Below are positions 1 to 5,912 of a stretch of 8,780 bases of DNA, piece by piece. This DNA comes from Lachnospiraceae bacterium (GTDB taxonomy: Bacteria; Bacillota; Clostridia; Lachnospirales; Lachnospiraceae): assembly GCA_021199405.1 (NCBI GenBank), contig JAJQID010000196.1, forward strand, positions 1-8,780, written 5' to 3'. Under the pieces are notes generated by a model. That model worked only from the letters and a program-made list of their open reading frames with translations, made no database searches and was not told the origin of the DNA. The translations under genes and the position numbers were made by a program. Each line of letters starts with the position of its first letter. Position 1 is the stretch's first letter.

Positions 1-300
1 TCAGGCCGTCTGGACTGCCGCTAGGAAGGCCGTCAGGCAGGACGAGATTAAGGCCGTCAGGAAGGCCGCGAGGAAGGCCGTCAGGAAGGTCGCGAAGAAG
101 GCCGCCGGGAAGGTCGCCAGGAAGGCCGAAAAGAAGCTCGAGAAGAAGGCCGTGAAGAAGGAAAAAATCAGGCAAATACAGAAGCAGCCAAAAAGATGCT
201 CCGAGCGGGCAGATATTCGATTGAGGAAATTGCGGAAATTCAAAGCCTGAATGAGGAGAAAGTCCGGGAGCTTGAGAGGGAACTGCGGCAGATAAAGTGA
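1..300 (+). pseudogene. C-terminal remnant of an Rpn/PD-(D/E)XK transposase-like nuclease
   Basis: Frame 1 reads as a run of G-R-(Q/E)-E units followed by a helical tail (AAKKMLRAGRYSIEEIAEIQ, then SLNEEKVRELERELRQIK) ending in TGA at 298-300. A GREE-repeat linker followed by an 'AKKML..G.SIEEIAEITGL' helix-turn-helix-like tail is the usual C-terminus of Rpn-family recombination-promoting nucleases/putative transposases in Clostridia (family knowledge). The nuclease domain would lie upstream of the window. Two in-frame stops, TAG at 22-24 and TAA at 49-51, interrupt the repeat; each is one or a few substitutions away from the repeat consensus, so reading phase is kept and the gene looks decayed rather than frameshifted. 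Only 52-297 is open, with no start codon near its 5' end. An intact gene ending at the TAG is less likely because the family-specific tail follows in the same frame. The family call rests on memory of the repeat and tail pattern. Confidence 0.7.
4..165 (+). repeat. 12-bp tandem repeat encoding G-R-x-E
   Basis: Thirteen consecutive 12-bp units (starting at 4, 16, 28, 40, 52 and so on to 148) plus a half unit follow the consensus GGCCGTCAGGAA. Units differ by substitutions only, with no indels, so every unit keeps the frame of the nuclease remnant and encodes Gly-Arg-Gln/Glu-Glu. The first four units are the most diverged, and units 2 and 4 contain the stop codons. The array is a coding repeat in a flexible charged linker, not a CRISPR array, because there are no spacers. 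Confidence 0.85.
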
Positions 301-321
301 ACCATCTGCCAAATTCTTTTT
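287..321 (+). terminator. Rho-independent terminator overlapping the nuclease stop codon
   Basis: GGCAGAT (287-293) pairs perfectly with ATCTGCC (304-310) around a 10-nt loop that contains the TGA stop, followed by AAATTC and a run of five T (317-321). The stem is only 7 bp, so strength is probably moderate. It would end transcription of the nuclease remnant before the pilus promoter, whose -35 element begins at the last bases of the T run. Confidence 0.55.
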
Positions 322-349
322 GCCGGCATACTCAGGAGTGAAATATACT
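320..349 (+). promoter_or_regulatory. Probable sigma-A promoter of the pilus operon
   Basis: TTGCCG (320-325), an 18-bp gap and TATACT (344-349) form a reasonable housekeeping promoter, with transcription expected to start near 356. That would leave a leader of about 105 nt before the pilin ATG at 463. The -35 differs from TTGACA at two positions. No other pair of boxes in 300-460 looks better. Confidence 0.45.
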
Positions 350-426
350 GAAGAACCTGCTCCAAAATCTATGGGATGGGCGCAGGAACCACCGTACAAA
401 AGCACATAATCATTATTTCCGGTGGG

Positions 427-462
427 AAGGAGGGACAGTTTTTTAAAACTGTCACACAGTAT
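427..462 (+). promoter_or_regulatory. Shine-Dalgarno plus hairpin directly upstream of the pilin start
   Basis: The only strong ribosome binding site ahead of the pilin, AAGGAGGG (427-434), lies 28 nt before the ATG at 463, too far for ordinary initiation. Between them is an inverted repeat, GACAGTTT (434-441) and AAACTGTC (446-453) with loop TTTA. If this hairpin forms, the SD is brought to about 9 nt from the ATG (454-462 remain). No in-frame ATG, GTG or TTG lies at normal distance from the SD. The same palindrome could instead be a protein-binding operator, since the inverted repeat is visible at the DNA level too. Confidence 0.5.
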
Positions 463-2574
463 ATGAAGAAATTTTTGAGTAAAATGGCGGCGTTGTGCCT
501 GGCGGTGACGCTTGCGGCTGCGCCTGTCGGTGTGTCGGCGTCAGCGTTGGCCGATATAACGAGTACGGTTGACGAAAGCCGTGATTGCTCTCTGACGATC
601 AGCAAGTATGACTTAACGGCTTATGAGGAGGAAAACTCTGATATAGATGATCTGGAGAGGGCGTCGGACGGCAGCGAGGAAAGTCAGGATGTCATGGATG
701 CGCTGGGCGACTACGCGATGTCGGGCATCGGATTTGGAATTGTCAAAGTCGGTGATATGATCGAGTATATGAGCGGCGGTACCTTCGCCGTGGTATGCTA
801 CAGTGTCCCGGATGATTTACAGACAGTGCTGGGATTGGGCACAAGCCCTTACTATCCTGAGTATACGGAGGGGGATTCCGATTATTTTACCAGCGATCAG
901 ATCATGGAGGCTCTGGCGGGTGTCCTGAAGGACAGCAGCACTGCCAAAACGGCTCTGGAGACCTGGATCTCTGAGCAGAATACAGCGGTATATGATTCAA
1001 CGGACGATGATGGGCGGATTGTGTTCGATGATCTGGAGCAGGGTCTGTATCTTGTGGTGGAGACCGGAGTCACGGCAAATGTGGGCTCGACCACAGATCC
1101 GTTTTTCGTGTCTTTGCCCATGTCAACTTCCGATGGAAGCGGCTGGATCTATGACGTCTATGTTTATCCCAAGAATCAGACCAGCAGCCCAACCATTGAC
1201 AAGCTGGTGAGGGATTCTGATAAGCTGATTCTCAGTCAGAATGATTCATATGGGGATTTGGATACTGCAAGTGAAGGGGATGTTCTGTATTACAGAATAG
1301 TGATTGAGGTTCCGCAGGTTTCGCCCGGGGCGACCAGCATGGAGACATTTAAGGTTACAGACAGTCAGAGCGGGGCACTGTACTATAATGAGGATGTTGA
1401 AATCTGGTGGTTCGACAGCGAATCATACGCGAGAAGCGATACTACAGGCTGGAAGGCGAAAGCCAGATGGTCGTCCTCTGACAGCGGCTATTTTACTGTT
1501 TCCTACGATAGCTCTTCCGATTTATATGTGTTTGATGAAAAGACGATAACGCTGAATGAAATAAGTGCCAAAACAGGCACGATGACTGTGACTCTCACGG
1601 ACAGCGGGCTAAGCGAGCTTAATCAGAAATACAGCGGATATTATATGGTAGTGGTTTATACATCTACTCTGTATTCCGGAAGCAGCGTGGTCCTTGGAGA
1701 TGCCGGCAATCCCAATATCGCGGCGCTGACCTGGAAGCGGACTTCCTCGGAGGAGTATACCATTGCGGATGCCGCAGAGGTATATACCTATGGACTCTCC
1801 GGCTATTTCTTTGATACCGTGGAGGAAGCGAGGCCGTTCAAGATTTTTACCAATTCAACAGGTCAGGTGTATAACGTTGACGCCAGTGAGGCAGCCTTTG
1901 TCCTGTATAACGCTACAAATGGAGAGGACTATGGATATTATGTGCCGGTGACGATGATAAACGGGGCAACCGGGGAGGCTCAGGGCGGTACATATTATGT
2001 GGCTGATAATGCATCGAAATATCGTATGGCAATGGTTCATGCCGAGGAAGGTCAGTATGCGGATCTGATGGATCAGGAGCTTCTGAATGAGATTGCCATC
2101 AGACCGGACAGCGACGGCTATCTCAGAATCGACGGACTGGAGGCCGGCACTTATATATTGACAGAGATAGAAACCGCGGAGGGCTATTCTCTGCTGAAGG
2201 ATTCCATTACAATAGATCTTCGCTCCACCAGTGTCTATCTGTTGCCGGATACAGGGGACTGGACCGCCTGGGTGAACGGAGGAGATCTGAGAGCCGATGA
2301 TGTGGTAAGCCAGCTGTATGAGAGTGAGAAACAGCCTGCAAGCGTATACGTGAATGGGGAAGCTGCCTTGATGGGCGCCGGCGCCGTTGATGCCGGGACA
2401 AATGAGGTGACTTCCGAGAATGGCTATGTGATGCTGAGTATTGAGAATACCAGCACCTTTGACCTTCCTCAGACTGGAGGTACCGGCACGCTTCTGTTCA
2501 CGCTTGCGGGGGCGCTTGTGGTGGCTCTGGGCGTGGCCTTTGTGATCGGGAGCAAAGAGAAGGGCGGCATATAA
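463..2574 (+). CDS. LPXTG-anchored major pilin with isopeptide-forming domains
   Basis: A 703-residue cell-wall-sorted pilin. The ATG at 463 gives a clean signal peptide (MKKFLSKMAAL, hydrophobic core, likely cleavage after an Ala around residues 27-30); an ATG at 376 in the same frame would add 29 polar residues before it and has no SD. An N-terminal domain runs to about residue 240 and ends in GWIYDVYVYPKN, the pilin motif whose Lys237 should attack the sortase-pilin intermediate. A fimbrial D2-type isopeptide domain follows (about 240-435; Lys247 in TIDKL, Asp300 in VTDSQSG, Asn416 or Asn418 in GNPN). A SpaA/Cna-B-like domain follows (about 440-665; E-box YILTEIETAEGY with Glu568, Asn662 before the sorting signal). 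The sorting signal is LPQTG (668-672), a membrane segment and the short tail GSKEKGGI. There is an internal LPDTG at 594-598. First gene of a three-gene operon with two sortases, so it is expected to form the shaft of a covalent pilus. Adhesive target unknown. Confidence 0.9.
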   Translation: MKKFLSKMAALCLAVTLAAAPVGVSASALADITSTVDESRDCSLTISKYDLTAYEEENSDIDDLERASDGSEESQDVMDALGDYAMSGIGFGIVKVGDMIEYMSGGTFAVVCYSVPDDLQTVLGLGTSPYYPEYTEGDSDYFTSDQIMEALAGVLKDSSTAKTALETWISEQNTAVYDSTDDDGRIVFDDLEQGLYLVVETGVTANVGSTTDPFFVSLPMSTSDGSGWIYDVYVYPKNQTSSPTIDKLVRDSDKLILSQNDSYGDLDTASEGDVLYYRIVIEVPQVSPGATSMETFKVTDSQSGALYYNEDVEIWWFDSESYARSDTTGWKAKARWSSSDSGYFTVSYDSSSDLYVFDEKTITLNEISAKTGTMTVTLTDSGLSELNQKYSGYYMVVVYTSTLYSGSSVVLGDAGNPNIAALTWKRTSSEEYTIADAAEVYTYGLSGYFFDTVEEARPFKIFTNSTGQVYNVDASEAAFVLYNATNGEDYGYYVPVTMINGATGEAQGGTYYVADNASKYRMAMVHAEEGQYADLMDQELLNEIAIRPDSDGYLRIDGLEAGTYILTEIETAEGYSLLKDSITIDLRSTSVYLLPDTGDWTAWVNGGDLRADDVVSQLYESEKQPASVYVNGEAALMGAGAVDAGTNEVTSENGYVMLSIENTSTFDLPQTGGTGTLLFTLAGALVVALGVAFVIGSKEKGGI

Positions 2575-3435
2575 TTGGGAAGGCTCAGAAGAATTCTGCT
2601 GGCAGCTTTTGTTACAGCGGGGATTGGTCTGATGGGCTATCCTTTTATTGCCAACTGGGTGTTTGTCCACCGGGCGGACAGTCTGGTCATCAGCTATGAC
2701 GCTGAAATGGACAGCACCGAGCGGGAGGAGCTTGAACAGGCCAGGGAGCGGGCAGAGCATTATAATGAAGTGATTGCTTCAGGAAGTGTGGAGCTGCTGG
2801 ACCCATTCACGGCTGAGGTCTGGTCCTATTCGGAGAATACTTATTCGGAACTGCTCAATTTAAGCGGAACCGGTCTGATGGGCTACATCAGTATCCCCTG
2901 CCTGGATCTGACCCTTCCGATCAATCATGGAACAGACAGCGAGGTGCTGGAGAAGGGCGTTGGACATCTCGCAGGCTCCTCTCTGCCGATTGGCGGTACT
3001 TCAACCCATTGTGTGCTGACTGGGCATACAGGTCTGAGCAGCACCAGACTGTTTACTGACCTGACTCAGATGGAGGTTGGAGATGTCTTTATTCTCACAG
3101 TTCTGGATGAGAAGCTTGCCTATGAGGTGGATCAGATTCTGGTGGTGGAGCCCTATGACGTCTCCGCTCTGCGGATTGAGAGCGGGATGGATTACTGTAC
3201 GCTGGTCACCTGTACACCATACGGGGTCAACACACACCGGCTGCTGGTCAGAGGCGTCAGGACAGAATATGTGGAGGAATATGAAGAGCCCGGAGCGATT
3301 TCGCTGAAAGCTGTTGAAAGTCATTGGATGAACGAATATGTCAGGGCACTGACTGTCTCCTTTGTGCTTCTGATTGCAGCACTGCTTATGATGTTTGTCG
3401 TGAGAGCACGGCGGGGCAGGAGAAGGCATGGGTAG
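2575..3435 (+). CDS. Class C (pilin-polymerising) sortase
   Basis: A 286-residue membrane transpeptidase. An N-terminal membrane segment (about 7-30) precedes a charged coiled stretch, a DPF lid motif (76-78) typical of class C sortases, and the sortase barrel with catalytic His151 (LTGHTGLS), Cys213 (TLVTCTPYG) and Arg222 (THRLLVRG). A second membrane helix (about 257-277) and a basic tail (RARRGRRRHG) complete the class C layout. The start is TTG immediately after the pilin TAA, with AGAAGGG at 2558-2564 about 10 nt upstream; the downstream sortase also begins MGRLR, which supports this start. In the known mechanism such enzymes cleave LPXTG between Thr and Gly and join it to the pilin-motif lysine of the next subunit; here the partner is the adjacent pilin. 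It is translationally coupled to the pilin on one side and to the second sortase on the other. Confidence 0.92.
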   Translation: MGRLRRILLAAFVTAGIGLMGYPFIANWVFVHRADSLVISYDAEMDSTEREELEQARERAEHYNEVIASGSVELLDPFTAEVWSYSENTYSELLNLSGTGLMGYISIPCLDLTLPINHGTDSEVLEKGVGHLAGSSLPIGGTSTHCVLTGHTGLSSTRLFTDLTQMEVGDVFILTVLDEKLAYEVDQILVVEPYDVSALRIESGMDYCTLVTCTPYGVNTHRLLVRGVRTEYVEEYEEPGAISLKAVESHWMNEYVRALTVSFVLLIAALLMMFVVRARRGRRRHG

Positions 3436-4483
3436 GCTGAGAACAGGGATGGGGATTCTGATCATATTGGCCGGTGTGGGAATCTATGCCTGTCCAGTTA
3501 TCAGAGAGTGGCAGTTTGACAGGCAGGTCAGGACTGTAATTCAGGATTTTGAAGAGAGATATCATGCGGAGATGCATGAATCCGATGTAGATACAGGCAG
3601 TGCAGAGTCAGGAGAGTACAAGTCAGGTACCGGCGATGCAGAATCAGGAGAATTCAGGGCGGATACCGGCAGCACAGGGGCAGGGGAGTTCAAGACGGAT
3701 ACTGGCAGTGCAGATTCCGATGATTTGTCCGCTCTTTATGCGGCAATGCTGGAATATAATGAGAGTCTGCTGCAGAATGGGCAGAGCCTGACGGATGCCT
3801 GGAGTTATCAGCAGGAACCGATCGACCTGAGCGCATGGCATATAGATGACAATATGGTTGGTTACATTGAGATCCCGGATATGGATGTGCTTTTGCCCCT
3901 GTATCTGGGAGCATCAGCGGAGAATCTCGCGGCCGGGGCAGCGGTACTCTCCCAGACCAGTCTGCCCATTGGAGGAATTTCCTCCAACTGTGTCATTGCG
4001 GGACACAGAGGCTATGGAGGAATGGCCTTTTTCAGGGAGATTGAGAGTCTGACGGAGGGCAGTCTGATTTATATTGTCAATCCGTGGGAGACTCTGGTCT
4101 ATCAGGTGACAGAGATCAGAGTCATTGCCCCGTCAGACATCGCGGCAGTTCTGATACAGGAGGGGAGAGACCTGGTGACGCTGATGACATGTCATCCTTA
4201 TCTTTCCAACGGCCTTTACCGCTATGTGGTGTATTGTGAGAGGATGGACGAGTCGTCAGACGGATCTGCAAAAACAGAAAACGGGGATGGAGAGGCAGAC
4301 GCGGGAGAAGCTGCTGGGGAAGAACCGGAGGCTGATCAGTCCTCAGCTGCAGTCTCCTCTGCAGGGTTGATCCGGATGGAGAAGGCGCTGAGGATACTTG
4401 TACCGGTTATTCTGACGGCGTGTGTCTGTATTTTGCTCCTCCGCGGTAAATTTTACCAAAAATTAAAAAAACATGAAAAATAA
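3428..4483 (+). CDS. Second class C-like sortase with a tandem-repeat linker
   Basis: A 351-residue sortase. Catalytic residues are His193 (IAGHRGYG), Cys255 (TLMTCHPYL) and Arg265 (LYRYVVYCER). Membrane helices lie at about 7-24 and 319-338, and the tail is lysine-rich. Between the first helix and the catalytic domain sits a 12-residue repeat (residues 55-102). After the barrel comes an acidic Glu/Asp/Ala/Ser linker (273-312). No DP(F/W/Y) lid is seen where the neighbour has one; the equivalent stretch reads SLTDAWSYQQE. The ATG overlaps the preceding TAG by 8 bp and has AGGAGAAGG at 3418-3426, so translation is coupled. The two sortases share the start MGRLR and overall plan, suggesting an old tandem duplication. 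It may polymerise the pilin, attach it to peptidoglycan, or handle another substrate; the sequence does not decide between these. Its last codons are strongly A-rich. Confidence 0.88.
   Translation: MGRLRTGMGILIILAGVGIYACPVIREWQFDRQVRTVIQDFEERYHAEMHESDVDTGSAESGEYKSGTGDAESGEFRADTGSTGAGEFKTDTGSADSDDLSALYAAMLEYNESLLQNGQSLTDAWSYQQEPIDLSAWHIDDNMVGYIEIPDMDVLLPLYLGASAENLAAGAAVLSQTSLPIGGISSNCVIAGHRGYGGMAFFREIESLTEGSLIYIVNPWETLVYQVTEIRVIAPSDIAAVLIQEGRDLVTLMTCHPYLSNGLYRYVVYCERMDESSDGSAKTENGDGEADAGEAAGEEPEADQSSAAVSSAGLIRMEKALRILVPVILTACVCILLLRGKFYQKLKKHEK
3590..3733 (+). repeat. 36-bp coding tandem repeat in the second sortase
   Basis: Four in-frame 36-bp units start at 3590, 3626, 3662 and 3698. They encode DTGSAESGEYKS, GTGDAESGEFRA, DTGSTGAGEFKT and a diverged DTGSADSDDLSA. 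The units differ by substitutions only. They extend the juxtamembrane region of the sortase by about 48 residues of acidic, probably unstructured sequence. Copy number in such arrays often varies between strains. Confidence 0.85.
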
Positions 4484-4502
4484 AAACAATTTCCGGACAC
4501 TC

Positions 4503-4531
4503 TTGTCTTTTAATCTTGTTCCTGCTATACT
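4503..4531 (+). promoter_or_regulatory. metK promoter (extended -10)
   Basis: TTGTCT (4503-4508), 17 bp, and TATACT (4526-4531) preceded by TGC give an extended -10 sigma-A promoter. The start point is expected near 4538, so metK would have a leader of about 143 nt. The promoter lies just 20 bp past the sortase stop codon. Confidence 0.65.
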
Positions 4532-4549
4532 TCTTCCCTGTGGTCGTTT

Positions 4550-4657
4550 GGAAACTGTTAAAGATTAACCTTGCATATGACACAGGATAAATTCTTTAAC
4601 AGTTCCTTATAGCGGCTGCACCAGAGGACGGTTGTTATGTCTTCGGGCATGACGCCG
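4550..4657 (+). promoter_or_regulatory. Structured 5' leader of metK (candidate cis-regulatory RNA)
   Basis: Two hairpins fill most of the leader. Hairpin 1: GGAA(A)CTGTTAAAGA (4550-4564) pairs with TCTTTAACAGTTCC (4593-4606) with one bulged A, and the helix can continue inward through TTA/TAA and CCT/AGG. Hairpin 2: CGG(T)TGTTATGTC (4629-4641) pairs with GGCATGACGCCG (4646-4657) around a TTCG loop closed by C-G, the very stable UUCG tetraloop fold; three of its pairs are G-T. Neither hairpin is followed by a T run, so neither is an ordinary terminator. SD AAAGGAG (4670-4676) lies just after hairpin 2. metK genes in Firmicutes are often under a SAM riboswitch (established), but I do not find the S-box core here. 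This could be a different regulatory RNA or a stabilising leader. Confidence 0.5.
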
Positions 4658-4680
4658 GGAAAACGAATGAAAGGAGAGCT

Positions 4681-5838
4681 ATGGAAAGAAGTATTTTTAC
4701 CTCAGAGAGTGTAACCAAAGGGCATCCGGACAAGGTCTGCGATCAGATTTCGGACGGAATCCTGGATGCTGTTTTGGCGAAAGATCCAAATGCCCATGTG
4801 GCCTGTGAGACCACAGCGATTACTGATGCTGTACATATTATGGGCGAGATCACTGCCGCCTGCGCGGTAGACTACGAGGCTGTGGCCAGAGAGGTGATAC
4901 GCAGCATTGGCTATACCGTACCAGGCATAGGCTTTGATGCAGATACCTGCCAAATTCAGGTGGATATCCACGCTCAGTCCCCGGACATTGCAATGGGAGT
5001 GAACAGGGAGACTGAGGATGAGAGCGGCGCGGGCGACCAGGGGATTATGTTCGGTTTTGCCTGCACGGAGACGGAGAGTCTCATGCCGCTTCCCATTGAA
5101 CTGGCACACAGACTTACAAAGAGACTGACTTTCGTCAGGGAGGAGGGCATTCTGCCCTATCTTCTGCCGGACGGAAAGGGTCAGGTGTCAGTGGAATATG
5201 ATGAGGCAGGAAAGCCGGCATGCGTTACAGCGGTTGTAGTCTCAACCCAGCACAGAGATGGGATTGAGCTTGAGAAGTTGCGCGAGGATATCAGAAGAGA
5301 AGTTATCCTGCCTTCTATTCCGGAGAAGCTGTTACATAAGAACACGAAGTTTTACATCAATCCCACAGGGCGCTTTGTCATTGGCGGGCCTGCCGGTGAT
5401 AGCGGGCTGACGGGGAGAAAGATCATTGTGGATACCTACGGCGGCTACGCCAGACATGGCGGCGGCTGCTTTTCCGGCAAGGATCCCTCCAAGGTGGACA
5501 GATCCGCGGCTTACATGGCGCGGTATATTGCCAAGAATGTGGTGGCCGCAGGACTGGCTGAAAGGTGCGAGGTTCAGCTGAGCTACGCGATCGGGGTGGC
5601 TGAGCCTGTCAGCGTGCTGGTGGATACCTTCGGTACCGGCAGAATTTCCAGTGGGAGGATCAGCGAGCTGATCAGAAGAGATCTGGATCTGCGCCCGGCG
5701 GCAATCATCAGAAAGCTGGATATGAGACGGCCCATATACAGCCGCACCGCAAGCTACGGGCATTTCGGCAGTAATACTGCTGACATGACCTGGGAGCGGA
5801 CCGACCTGGCGCAAAGCTGGGCGAAAGAGCTGGTGTAA
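4681..5838 (+). CDS. metK: S-adenosylmethionine synthetase (methionine adenosyltransferase)
   Basis: Cytoplasmic enzyme making S-adenosylmethionine from methionine and ATP, releasing phosphate and pyrophosphate, normally with Mg and K ions. The length of 385 residues is usual for the family. Visible signatures in order: [12 protein letters not shown] (14-25), VACET (40-44), QSPDIAMGV (99-107), [18 protein letters not shown] (114-131), STQHRDG (188-194), [13 protein letters not shown] (235-247) in the ATP and metal site, [17 protein letters not shown] (259-275) phosphate-binding glycine-rich loop, and SYGHFG near the C-terminus (358-363). Residue 263 is Cys where most MetK sequences have Ala. 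The ATG at 4681 follows AAAGGAG by 4 nt. It has its own promoter and leader and ends before a perfect hairpin. Some Lachnospiraceae may carry more than one metK, so this could be a second copy; the window cannot tell. Confidence 0.95.
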   Translation: MERSIFTSESVTKGHPDKVCDQISDGILDAVLAKDPNAHVACETTAITDAVHIMGEITAACAVDYEAVAREVIRSIGYTVPGIGFDADTCQIQVDIHAQSPDIAMGVNRETEDESGAGDQGIMFGFACTETESLMPLPIELAHRLTKRLTFVREEGILPYLLPDGKGQVSVEYDEAGKPACVTAVVVSTQHRDGIELEKLREDIRREVILPSIPEKLLHKNTKFYINPTGRFVIGGPAGDSGLTGRKIIVDTYGGYARHGGGCFSGKDPSKVDRSAAYMARYIAKNVVAAGLAERCEVQLSYAIGVAEPVSVLVDTFGTGRISSGRISELIRRDLDLRPAAIIRKLDMRRPIYSRTASYGHFGSNTADMTWERTDLAQSWAKELV

Positions 5839-5852
5839 AGGAATATTTAAAA

Positions 5853-5882
5853 GCCGGACTTCTGATTTCTCAGAAGTCCGGC
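5853..5882. terminator. Shared (bidirectional) Rho-independent terminator
   Basis: GCCGGACTTCTGA (5853-5865) pairs perfectly with TCAGAAGTCCGGC (5870-5882) around the loop TTTC. It lies 15 bp after the metK stop and 30 bp after the end of the convergent small gene. Read on the minus strand the stem is followed by TTTTAAATATT, a good U tract. Read on the plus strand it is followed only by ATGTCTATCGTC, so termination of metK relies mainly on the strong stem. Confidence 0.85.
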
Positions 5883-5912
5883 ATGTCTATCGTCTGTATT
5901 TGAATGAAACCG

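Noticed and set aside
4..165. CRISPR array
   Set aside because: Units are contiguous 12-mers with no spacers and keep a coding frame.
1..405. Minus-strand open frame rich in Phe/Ala, and a plus-strand frame 2 reading as Lys/Ala-rich histone-like protein
   Set aside because: Both are by-products of the 12-bp GRxE repeat in the other frames; the family-like helical tail is found only in frame 1.
434..453. Hairpin before the pilin as a terminator
   Set aside because: The T's are in the loop rather than after the stem; the 3' flank is ACACAGTAT.
376..462. Upstream in-frame ATG (376) as the pilin start
   Set aside because: It has no SD, and adds 29 mixed residues ahead of an otherwise standard signal peptide; the real SD at 427-434 lies inside this extension.
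1855..2760. 301-codon minus-strand open frame
   Set aside because: It lies antisense to the pilin and first sortase, lacks a credible SD, and its Cys/His/Gln-rich product resembles no family I know; the plus-strand genes are unambiguous.
4550..4606. Long hairpin as the pilus operon terminator or a MITE
   Set aside because: It is followed by CCTTATAGC with no T run, lies downstream of the metK promoter, and shows no target-site duplication or partner copy in the window.
4550..4680. SAM-I (S-box) riboswitch ahead of metK
   Set aside because: I could not find the conserved core blocks (AGAGAGGNGGAGGGA-like, GCAACC, GGUGCUAAUUCC-like) in the leader.
4702..5814. Two minus-strand open frames antisense to metK
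   Set aside because: metK is clearly coding on the plus strand with full motifs; these have no SD or protein-like features.
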